NCBI GenBank assembly: GCA_028279405.1
Contig: JANQNU010000060.1
Coordinates: 248,001-312,000, forward strand
Reading direction: 5' to 3'
Source of the DNA: Phycisphaerae bacterium
GTDB taxonomy: Bacteria; Planctomycetota; Phycisphaerae; UBA1845; Fen-1342
Length of the DNA stretch: 64,000 nucleotides
Positions 7,829 to 15,111 of this stretch are shown here, piece after piece. Made by a program: the position numbers and the translations under genes. Each line of letters opens with the position of its first letter. Within the stretch, counting starts at the first letter, position 1. The notes under the pieces are model-generated. The model did no database searches. It was given only the letters and a program-made list of their open reading frames with translations, and was not told where the DNA came from.

Positions 7829-9172
7829 GTGCTCGTAGTAACGGATTGGATGGATTCCGTGGCTGTTGACGATCGACGACAATCGGGCTCCTGGTGGCTG
7901 ATCGGGGTGGCAGTGCTGGTAGCGTTCGGAGGTTTGGGGCTTGCCGGGTGTCCGCCGACGATGCCGACCAATCCGGTCGGGTTCGAGAACATCAGCGATC
8001 CGACCAATAACGGCGCGACCTTTGTGGGTAGCCCTTCGTGTCGCGGGTGTCATGCTGACATCGGCGCGTTGGTTGACCGGCACGGTCATGCGCAAGCGAT
8101 TCAGGCGTTGCAAGGCGCGGCACCCGTGTTCCCGGAGACTGCCCGCGACACGTCGATTCCGAGTCCACCTGCCGATTTCGCGTGGACCGCGTTCAGTCAC
8201 GTTGTCGGCGGCTATCGTAAGTCGGCGCTGTTCGTGGACCAAAACGGATTCTTCGCGACGACTGGCGAGACCGGGGTCGACACGCAATGGAACGCGGCGC
8301 TTCCGCACAGCGGGATCGAACGCGGGTTCGCGCCGTACCTTCCGGACGCGACCGAACCGGTACCGTTCGATTTCGAGTGCTTCCGTTGCCATGCGACCGG
8401 GGCACAGTCGGCTCCGCCGGGCGCTTCAGTGTTCCAAGGCGGTCGGGCGGGAATGGCAGGTTCGTGGCATGAAGCAGGTGTCGGTTGCGAGGCCTGTCAC
8501 GGTCCCGGGTCGAATCATTTCGGTTCGACGGGCGCTGACGTGACGATCGACACGGCCGGGGTCTTCGTCGATCCGGACGGCGGCAACAGCTGTCGTCATT
8601 GCCATGGCGGCGGAGCGGACGGTGATGACGAACGAATCAGCGCTGCCGACGGCTTCATCACGCATTATGAGCAGTGGTCGGAATTGCGGGCCAGCGGCGG
8701 GCACGCCGACTTCGCTTGCACGGTGTGCCACGACCCGCATGTGTCGCTCACCACTGGTCGCGAGACGGCGATTCGCAATGACTGTACCGCGTGTCATGCG
8801 GAGATGAGCATGGCCGGGCATCGCGGCGCTACGTTCCGTCGCGGCGAGTTCGCCGAAACGCTACGCTGCGAGAGTTGTCATATGCCCTACGCCGGGATGA
8901 ACCTGACGCGGGCCGATGCCTCCGTTGTCGGCGAGGATGCGCGCGTCGGCGATGTACGAGCACATATCTTTCGCATCGACGTGCGCGAAGGCGATTTCAA
9001 CATGATGTTCAACGAAGACGGTACGCGCGTGCGAACGGACTCGCAGGGCCGGGCAGCCGTCACGGTCGACTTCGTCTGCTTGCGCTGCCACAACGGGCTC
9101 GGTAACGTGTTTCCGCTTACGCTCGAACGCGCGGCCGAGATCGCACCCAACGTGCACGCGCTGCCGGAGTGA
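7829..9172 (+). CDS. Multihaem cytochrome c lipoprotein (8 CXXCH, cytochrome c554-like)
   Basis: A 447-residue protein, starting with GTG two bases after the previous stop; an ATG at 7850 is an alternative. A transmembrane/signal stretch (LIGVAVLVAFGGLGLAGC) ends in a lipobox. Eight CXXCH motifs follow: CRGCH, CFRCH, CEACH, CRHCH, CTVCH, CTACH, CESCH and CLRCH. The spaced arrangement, with a GVGCEACHGPGS element and long inter-haem segments, recalls cytochrome c554-like multihaem proteins rather than the doubled-CXXCH type of its neighbours. It is the last gene of the rightward operon and probably the terminal or surface-exposed electron carrier. Catalytic activity on a small substrate cannot be excluded. 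Confidence 0.85.
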   Translation: MLVVTDWMDSVAVDDRRQSGSWWLIGVAVLVAFGGLGLAGCPPTMPTNPVGFENISDPTNNGATFVGSPSCRGCHADIGALVDRHGHAQAIQALQGAAPVFPETARDTSIPSPPADFAWTAFSHVVGGYRKSALFVDQNGFFATTGETGVDTQWNAALPHSGIERGFAPYLPDATEPVPFDFECFRCHATGAQSAPPGASVFQGGRAGMAGSWHEAGVGCEACHGPGSNHFGSTGADVTIDTAGVFVDPDGGNSCRHCHGGGADGDDERISAADGFITHYEQWSELRASGGHADFACTVCHDPHVSLTTGRETAIRNDCTACHAEMSMAGHRGATFRRGEFAETLRCESCHMPYAGMNLTRADASVVGEDARVGDVRAHIFRIDVREGDFNMMFNEDGTRVRTDSQGRAAVTVDFVCLRCHNGLGNVFPLTLERAAEIAPNVHALPE

Positions 9173-9180
9173 GGAGTTAG

Positions 9181-9267
9181 GGGGTGTCATGCCGACGCGT
9201 AGCGCTCGGCATGCTCTCGGGAAGGCGTTGCGAGCACGTCGAACGCTGCGCGTCGGCATGGCACCCC
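9181..9267. repeat. Large imperfect hairpin
   Basis: Arms at 9181-9199 and 9249-9267 are inverted copies of each other over 19 bases with one mismatch; pairing continues weakly inward. It starts 8 bases after the stop of the rightward cytochrome operon, so it could end or protect that transcript. No T-run follows. Confidence 0.6.
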
Positions 9268-9280
9268 GGTGATAGGTCAG

Positions 9281-9308
9281 TCCCCCACCCCAAGATGAGG
9301 TGGGGCAC
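9281..9308 (+). repeat. Palindromic repeat copy (CCCCACCCC...GGTGGGG)
   Basis: Same 28-base element as at 25572-25599 with one substitution in the right arm. It sits in the 464-base spacer between the cytochrome operon and valS, a spacer that consists mostly of repeats and holds no convincing gene. Confidence 0.75.
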
Positions 9309-9312
9309 CTGC

Positions 9313-9414
9313 TTGATCCCCTCGCTTGCGCTCGGGGCTCGTTGTGTTGAGGTGCTTGGTTCGCGCCGAGGCCTGTGGCGTAGACACAGGCCTCGTAGAG
9401 GAAGCTTGCTCCCC
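9313..9414 (+). repeat. Composite repeat with GCGTAGA-loop hairpin
   Basis: A roughly 100-base unit alignable with 20204-20305: a CTCGC-TGCGCTCG-GGCTCG block, a TGGTTCG block, a hairpin (9368-9394, 10-bp perfect stem GAGGCCTGTG, loop GCGTAGA) and a GGAAGCTTGCTCCCC block. The loop is conserved between copies while stem bases change in compensating pairs. Confidence 0.7.
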
Positions 9415-9432
9415 CCTTGCTTGCGCTCGGTA

Positions 9433-9580
9433 TCGGGTGGCACTGGCGGCTTGTCCGCCAGTGTTCGGATCACTCGTTCAAGGGCTGGCGCAGGCATGCC
9501 GGTCGCGGCTCCGGTTTGTGAGTGTGACCTCGGATAATCAGCGCACATACACTGGCGGACAAGCCGCCAGTGCCACCCGA
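9433..9580. repeat. MITE-like segment with 31-base perfect inverted repeats
   Basis: Bases 9433-9463 and 9550-9580 are perfect inverted copies of 31 bases, enclosing 86 bases without a gene. Each arm contains its own 9-bp hairpin (CACTGGCGG / CCGCCAGTG). No transposase or clear target-site duplication was seen. Confidence 0.65.
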
Positions 9581-9636
9581 CCGCTCGCTGAAAGGTGCCA
9601 TGGCCGTCCGGGCGAGCCCGGAGTGCGAGCGACGGG

Positions 9637-12600
9637 TCACTCTTCGATTTGTTGGAGGTTTTCCCGCAGGGTTACCGCCTTCTCCTGCAGTTCGGTGAGC
9701 CGTTCGCGTTCGCGTTGCACGATCGCCGGCGGTGCCTTTGCGACAAAACCCTCATTTGCGAGCTTGCCCTCGATCCCGCGGACCACGCCTGCCAGCTGAT
9801 CGATCTCTTTGCGCAGCCGCTTGCGCTCGATGTCCAGGTCAGCGAGTCCGGCGAGCGGCACGTAGACCTCGTATCCCGCAAAGACCTTGCTCGCGGACTG
9901 CGCCGGCTTGTCGATTCCGGTGCCGATCTCGAGGTTGTCACACTGGCCTAGCCGACAGATCACCGCACGGAGCGGCTCCAGCGTGGCTGCGACCTCGGGG
10001 GTTGCGCGAACGACGCCGTGCGGCAGCGTGCGCAGGACCGTCTCTTTCGCCTGGGCGCGCAGGCCGTTGACGCGTGCGCGGATGTCGCGCAACGCGCGAA
10101 TCACATCCTGCAGCGCTGCCATCCGTCGTTCGGCGTCATCGTTGACCAATGACTCATCCACCTGTGGCCACTCGGCAGCGATCAAGGCCGACCCGGACTC
10201 CGTCAGTGTGCCGATGCCGCGCCAGGCAACGGTCTCGTTCAGCCGGCTCCAGAGCGATTCGGTCACGAACGGGGTGATCGGATGGAGCAAGCGGAGCGTC
10301 TGATCGAGCACCCACGCGAGCACCTGTTTGACGCCCATCCCACCCTTGGAGGTGTCGCTTGATCCGCCCTCGTCGGATGTGTCACCCGATTGCGCTGTCG
10401 CGCCGACCTGGAGCCGCGGTTTGACCAGTTCGAGGTACCAGTCGCAGAACTCGCTCCAGAAGAACGCGTAGAGCCGACCGACGGCGTCGCTGAATTGATA
10501 GCGGTCCAGACGCTGATCGACATCCCGGATGCACGCCTGGAGGCGTGAGAGTATCCAGCGGTCATCGAGCGTCAGGTCGCTCGTTGCAAGCGTACGGATC
10601 GCGCTGCGGTCAAGATCGGCGATACTCGGTATCACCAGGCCGGTTGCCGCCTGCCAGAGCTTGTTGCAGAAGTTGCGGCCCAGCTCGAACCGTTCGGAAG
10701 TGTCGAGCCCGATGCCCAACTCGTCCTTGAGCGTCTTCGGCGCCCAGACCGTCGCGAACTTCTGTTTGCAGCTGCCGCACTTCACTTCGTGGATCTCACG
10801 TGGTGCTTTGTTGTGCGGCACGACTTGGCTGTGCGGCACGAGGTCGTCGCAATGCGGGCAGTCGTAGGAGATCGGGACGCGCGCGTCCTGCGTCTCGCCG
10901 GCCATGCCCGTGAGCGTATATCGCATCGCATCGGTACCGTAGAGCGTGATCAGGTCGACCGGGTCGACGCCGTTGCCGGCCGTCTTGCTCATGCGCTTGC
11001 CGGTGCCGTCCTGCACGACGGGGTGAATGTACACATCGCTGAACGGCACGCGACCGAGATTGTACAGCCCGGTCATGACCATCCGCGCTACCCACAGCGA
11101 GATGATGTCGCGCGCCGTCGATAACACGCTAGTCGGGTAGTAGTAGTCGAGGTCGGCGCTGACCGCTCGCTCGCGCTCGCGGCTCGTCGTGGGCGTCTCC
11201 GAGCCTTCGGGCGACTGAGCTTGCGAGTCTGGCGCCGGCCAGCCGAACGTCGAGTGCGGCCAGAGCGCCGAGCTGAACCACGTGTCGAGCACGTCGGGGT
11301 CCTGCTCGAAGCCGGCTTTTTCGAGCCATGCCTTCAGCTTGCCCGCAGTTTCGGTCAGCGTGTCGCCTCCGCCTGCGTGGAGACAGACGTACCAGTTCGC
11401 GATTCGATCGTCGGTGGCGCTGAGATCTCGAAGCGCGGCCGCTTGCTCGTAAGCATTCGGTGCGCCAGCGATGGTAAATCGTTGACCGTCGTCACGCACA
11501 ACCGTGACGCACGCCTGTCTCGACGTTTCATCTCCAAGCAGCTCGTTCTTGATGGGTTCGTCCGCACCAAGTTTCAGCCACTCATTCCACGTCATCTGCT
11601 TCGACCACACGGGGATTCGGTGGCCCCACCAGAGCTGTCGGCTGATGCACCAGTCGCGCTTCTCTCCGAGCCAGTCGAGGTACGTCTTCGCGTATCGCTC
11701 GGGGTGGAACTGGACGCGGCCGTCGCGGACTGCTTCCATCGCGAGCTCGGCCAGCGACTCCATCTTCACGAACCACTGCTCGCTGAGCATCGGCTCGATC
11801 GGCGTCTTGCTGCGGTCGCTGTGCCCGACCTCGTGCTCGTGCGGCTCGGCTTTCTCCAGCAGTTCGGCCGCTTCCAGGTCCTTCACGATCTGTTTGCGGG
11901 CGGCGAGTCGGTCCTGTCCTGCATACGCGGCGAAGAGCTGCTTGCCCTCCTCGTCGTCGCGGATGCGGCCATCCTTCGTGAGGATGTTGATCATTGGCAG
12001 GTCGTTACGCTGGCCGCATTCGTAATCGTTGGGGTCATGACCCGGCGTCACCTTCACAACACCCGTGCCGAATCGCGGGTCGACGAGGATCGGGTCGGCG
12101 ATGATCGGAATGCGACGATTCACCAGCGGCAGGATCGCGTGTCGGCCGATTAACGCCTTGTAGCGCGGATCCTCGGGGTGGACTGCGACGGCCGTATCGC
12201 CGAGCATCGTTTCCGGTCGAGTCGTTGCAACGATCAGGTGCGGCGTATCGCTCGGCAGCGGTCCGTCGCTGGTGTCCAGTGGGTAGCGGATGTGCCAGAG
12301 GTTGCCTTTGACGGTCTCGTGGACGATCTCGTCGTCGGCGACAGCCGTTTGCAGGTGGGCGTCCCAGTTGACCAATCGCAGGCCACGATAAATCAGCCCG
12401 TCGCGGAACATGCGGAAGAACGTCTGGTAGACGGCGTTGGCGCATTGTTCGTCGAGCGTGAACCGCGTGCGCTCCCAATCGCAGGAGCAGCCCATCATGC
12501 GGAGCTGGTTGAGGATTCGCTGGTTGTACTCTTCCTTCCAGTCCCAGATTCGCTGGACGAGGCCGTCGCGGCCGACCTCATGGCGGGTCTTGCCCTCTTC

Positions 12601-12894
12601 CTCCTTCAGACGACGTTCGACGACCGCTTGGGTCGCGATACCGGCGTGATCGGTCCCGGGCAGCCAGCAGGCGTTGTAACCCTGCATTCGCTTGCGGCGG
12701 ATGAGGACATCCTGCAGCGTGTTGTTCAGCGCGTGTCCGAGGTGCAGGGCGCCGGTGACGTTGGGTGGCGGGATGACGATCGTGTAGGGCTTGCGTCCCG
12801 GGTCCGGCGTCGACCGAAAATAGCCGCCCGTTTCCCAGAAGCGGTAAATCTCGGGCTCGATCGTCTTTGGATCGTATGAAGTGCCCTTGCTCAT
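9637..12894 (-). CDS. valS: Valine--tRNA ligase
   Basis: A 1085-residue cytoplasmic class I aminoacyl-tRNA synthetase that charges tRNA-Val. The HIGH-type signature is PPNVTGALHLGHALN (about residues 40-54) and the KMSKS loop reads KRMSKTAGNG, so the usual Lys-Met-Ser-Lys-Ser is Arg-Met-Ser-Lys-Thr. The editing-domain region and the C-terminal coiled coil (LADLDIERKRLRKEIDQLAG) are present. Three insertions stand out: a Ser/Arg/Glu-rich stretch at about residues 555-580 (ETPTTSRERERAV) encoded by a dispersed repeat module; a zinc-ribbon-like CPHC...CGSC insertion after the KMSKS loop; and a Ser/Gly/Asp-rich segment (about 830-850). It is monocistronic and divergent from the acyl-CoA mutase gene. 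Confidence 0.97.
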   Translation of the reverse strand: MSKGTSYDPKTIEPEIYRFWETGGYFRSTPDPGRKPYTIVIPPPNVTGALHLGHALNNTLQDVLIRRKRMQGYNACWLPGTDHAGIATQAVVERRLKEEEGKTRHEVGRDGLVQRIWDWKEEYNQRILNQLRMMGCSCDWERTRFTLDEQCANAVYQTFFRMFRDGLIYRGLRLVNWDAHLQTAVADDEIVHETVKGNLWHIRYPLDTSDGPLPSDTPHLIVATTRPETMLGDTAVAVHPEDPRYKALIGRHAILPLVNRRIPIIADPILVDPRFGTGVVKVTPGHDPNDYECGQRNDLPMINILTKDGRIRDDEEGKQLFAAYAGQDRLAARKQIVKDLEAAELLEKAEPHEHEVGHSDRSKTPIEPMLSEQWFVKMESLAELAMEAVRDGRVQFHPERYAKTYLDWLGEKRDWCISRQLWWGHRIPVWSKQMTWNEWLKLGADEPIKNELLGDETSRQACVTVVRDDGQRFTIAGAPNAYEQAAALRDLSATDDRIANWYVCLHAGGGDTLTETAGKLKAWLEKAGFEQDPDVLDTWFSSALWPHSTFGWPAPDSQAQSPEGSETPTTSRERERAVSADLDYYYPTSVLSTARDIISLWVARMVMTGLYNLGRVPFSDVYIHPVVQDGTGKRMSKTAGNGVDPVDLITLYGTDAMRYTLTGMAGETQDARVPISYDCPHCDDLVPHSQVVPHNKAPREIHEVKCGSCKQKFATVWAPKTLKDELGIGLDTSERFELGRNFCNKLWQAATGLVIPSIADLDRSAIRTLATSDLTLDDRWILSRLQACIRDVDQRLDRYQFSDAVGRLYAFFWSEFCDWYLELVKPRLQVGATAQSGDTSDEGGSSDTSKGGMGVKQVLAWVLDQTLRLLHPITPFVTESLWSRLNETVAWRGIGTLTESGSALIAAEWPQVDESLVNDDAERRMAALQDVIRALRDIRARVNGLRAQAKETVLRTLPHGVVRATPEVAATLEPLRAVICRLGQCDNLEIGTGIDKPAQSASKVFAGYEVYVPLAGLADLDIERKRLRKEIDQLAGVVRGIEGKLANEGFVAKAPPAIVQRERERLTELQEKAVTLRENLQQIEE
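11161..11186 (-). repeat. Dispersed repeat module embedded in valS
   Basis: These 26 bases are identical to 20204-20229 in a spacer. Extending to about 11192, the same stretch matches, in reverse complement, the spacer at about 52794-52825 with two mismatches. Within valS it is translated as the RERERAV segment between STFGWP and the DLDYYYPTSVL block of the catalytic domain. Confidence 0.85.
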
Positions 12895-13266
12895 GATTCA
12901 ACAACTCCCGTCCAGGCGTCGTATCGGCGCGCCGGTGTGGGTCCAGGTCGATTCCACGCGGGAATCGGCTCGGTGAGGTGGCCCACCGGGCAACAATCGT
13001 CGGGACAATGATCTTCAATTCGGATCGATCGACGCCGAGAGCCGATCGAAAGGGAGAGTGTACCACGCGCCAAGCGGCGGGACAAAGCGGCGTGGCAGCG
13101 TGCACCCTTAGTCGCGGGAGCCTGGTCGATAGGTGCGGCAATCCGCGTTTGCGGGGGCGCTTGGCGTTTTCGAACTGCCGCGATCTGCCGTTACAATAGA
13201 GGAGTCAAGTCGGCATCGTTGCCGTTGGGCTTGCGGGATCACGTGTCTTGGAATCGGAGTTCGTTC
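12895..13266. other. Divergent intergenic region valS / acyl-CoA mutase
   Basis: 372 bases with no convincing gene. It holds the candidate valS promoter at 13057-13085. On the other strand a TACAAT at 13192-13197 could be the -10 element for the mutase, though no good -35 accompanies it. No T-box-like element was recognised. Confidence 0.5.
13057..13085 (-). promoter_or_regulatory. Candidate valS promoter
   Basis: On the minus strand, TTGTCC (13080-13085) and TACACT (13057-13062) are 17 bases apart, each matching four of six consensus positions. The leader to valS would be about 155 bases. Confidence 0.3.
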
Positions 13267-14913
13267 ATGTCGCAGTTGTCGTCGCCAACGCCGAGTGAGG
13301 TCGTTTTTCCGCCGCACGATGCGCCGCCGAAGGATCCGACGACCATGTCGGGCATTCCGATCAAGGCCGTATACGGCCCCGAGGACATCGGACATATCGA
13401 CTTCATCGACGAGATCGGCGAGCCAGGGGCGCCGCCATTCACCCGCGGGTTTCATCATGATATGTATCGGACCAAGCCATGGACGATGCGGCAGTTCGCG
13501 GGCTTCGGTAGTGCTCAGCAGACGAACGAGCGTTTCAAGTACTTGTTGGAGGCGGGTCAGACGGGGTTGTCGACGGCGTTCGATCTGCCGACGCTGATGG
13601 GCCGTGACGCGGACGATCCGCTGTCCCTCGGCGAGGTCGGCAAATGCGGTGTTGCGGTGACCTCGCTGGAGGACATGCGGGTCCTGTTCAGCGGGATCAA
13701 CCTGGCGGATGTCAGCACGAGCATGACGATCAATGCCCCGGCGGCGATCGTGCTGGCGTTTTACATTTGCGTGGCGCGCGAGCAGGGTGTACCGCTGGAC
13801 AAGCTGCGCGGGACTTTGCAGAACGACATCCTCAAGGAGTTTCACGCGCAGAACGAGTATGTGTTTCCGCCGCGGCCGAGCGTCAAGCTGGTGATCGATA
13901 CCATTGAGTATTGCACCGAACACATGCCGTCGTGGAATACGGTCAGTATCAGCGGCTACCACATTCGCGAAGCGGGTGCGACGGCCCAGCAGGAACTGGC
14001 GTTCACGATCGCGGACGGGATGTGCTACGTGGAGGAGGCGCTGGCCCGCGGCCTGAGCATCGACGCCTTTGCGCGCCGACTGAGTTTCTTCTGGGACGTG
14101 CACAACGAGTTCTTCGAGGAGATTGCGAAGTTCCGCGCTGCACGGCGGATGTGGTACCACATCATGAAGAATCGTTACGGTGCGAAGAACGAGCGATCAT
14201 GGTGGCTGCGCTGCCACGCCCAGACTGCGGGCGTGTCACTGACCGAACAGCAGCCACACGTGAACATCATTCGCGTCGCCTACCAGGCGCTCGCGGCTGT
14301 GCTCGGCGGGACGCAGAGCCTTCACACGAACAGTATGGATGAGACGTTGGCGTTGCCGACAGAGCACGCTGTCAAGGTCGCGTTGCGCACGCAGCAGGTG
14401 ATCGCTGAGGAGACCGGCATCACGCGGACCGTTGACCCGCTCGGCGGTAGCTACTTCGTCGAGAACCTGACCTCAGACATGGAGCGCCGGGCGACGGAGA
14501 TCATCGATCACATTTATGACTCCTACGGCGGGGTGCTGGCCGCGACCGAGGCCGGCTACTTCCGGCGGGCTATCGCTGAGAGCAGCGCCAAGTTCGGTGC
14601 CGAGTTCGATCGCGGCGAACGGGTCATGATCGGCGTTAACAAGTTCGTAGAGAGCGACTACGAGCGCATCCCGACACTCAAGATCGACGAACAGGTCGAG
14701 CGCGAACATGTGGCGCGCGTGCAGGATATGCGTAAGCGACGCGACGCCCAGCGGCATCAGGCGGCGCTGGACCAATTGCGCGCGGCGGCGCTCGCTGGCG
14801 AGAATGTGATGCCGGCGCTGATCGAAGCGAGCGAGGCGCTGGCGACGGTCGGCGAGATGATGGCGACGCTGCAAGGCGTTTACGGCACCTACGATGGAGG
14901 GCCGGAACTGTAG
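13267..14913 (+). CDS. Adenosylcobalamin-dependent acyl-CoA mutase, large subunit
   Basis: A 548-residue TIM-barrel subunit of the methylmalonyl-CoA mutase superfamily, recognised from [41 protein letters not shown] and [10 protein letters not shown]. It catalyses carbon-skeleton rearrangement of an acyl-CoA using a 5'-deoxyadenosyl radical. The C-terminal B12-binding domain is absent, so a separate small subunit must be encoded outside this window. The position of Tyr89 in Propionibacterium methylmalonyl-CoA mutase is His63 here and that of Arg207 is Gln195; the catalytic-site His244 is kept (His232). Gln at that site is characteristic of isobutyryl- and 2-hydroxyisobutyryl-CoA mutases, so methylmalonyl-CoA may not be the substrate. 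The ATG follows a GGAG; an upstream in-frame TTG at 13219 is less likely. Confidence 0.92.
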   Translation: MSQLSSPTPSEVVFPPHDAPPKDPTTMSGIPIKAVYGPEDIGHIDFIDEIGEPGAPPFTRGFHHDMYRTKPWTMRQFAGFGSAQQTNERFKYLLEAGQTGLSTAFDLPTLMGRDADDPLSLGEVGKCGVAVTSLEDMRVLFSGINLADVSTSMTINAPAAIVLAFYICVAREQGVPLDKLRGTLQNDILKEFHAQNEYVFPPRPSVKLVIDTIEYCTEHMPSWNTVSISGYHIREAGATAQQELAFTIADGMCYVEEALARGLSIDAFARRLSFFWDVHNEFFEEIAKFRAARRMWYHIMKNRYGAKNERSWWLRCHAQTAGVSLTEQQPHVNIIRVAYQALAAVLGGTQSLHTNSMDETLALPTEHAVKVALRTQQVIAEETGITRTVDPLGGSYFVENLTSDMERRATEIIDHIYDSYGGVLAATEAGYFRRAIAESSAKFGAEFDRGERVMIGVNKFVESDYERIPTLKIDEQVEREHVARVQDMRKRRDAQRHQAALDQLRAAALAGENVMPALIEASEALATVGEMMATLQGVYGTYDGGPEL

Positions 14914-15111
14914 CAACTCCCCAGAGAATCGCCGGGTGTTTTGTTATCAAGCATTCGACGAATCGTGTCGGAAATGGCACGATCGGTTTTCTTCAATTCT
15001 TCATCGCGGCGCGCGTTTCTCAGGGCTAGACTTGCGCATTGAGACTCGCACTAGCGCGTAGCGCTGTGCCGGGGCGGTAGGGGCTACGCGACAAACTTGG
15101 GAGGAGCAATC

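Noticed and set aside
10320-10410. Ser/Gly/Asp-rich insertion in valS as a second repeat-derived segment
   Set aside because: The DNA shows only vague similarity to the GGGGTGGGG palindrome and no good match to another copy, so a repeat origin cannot be supported.
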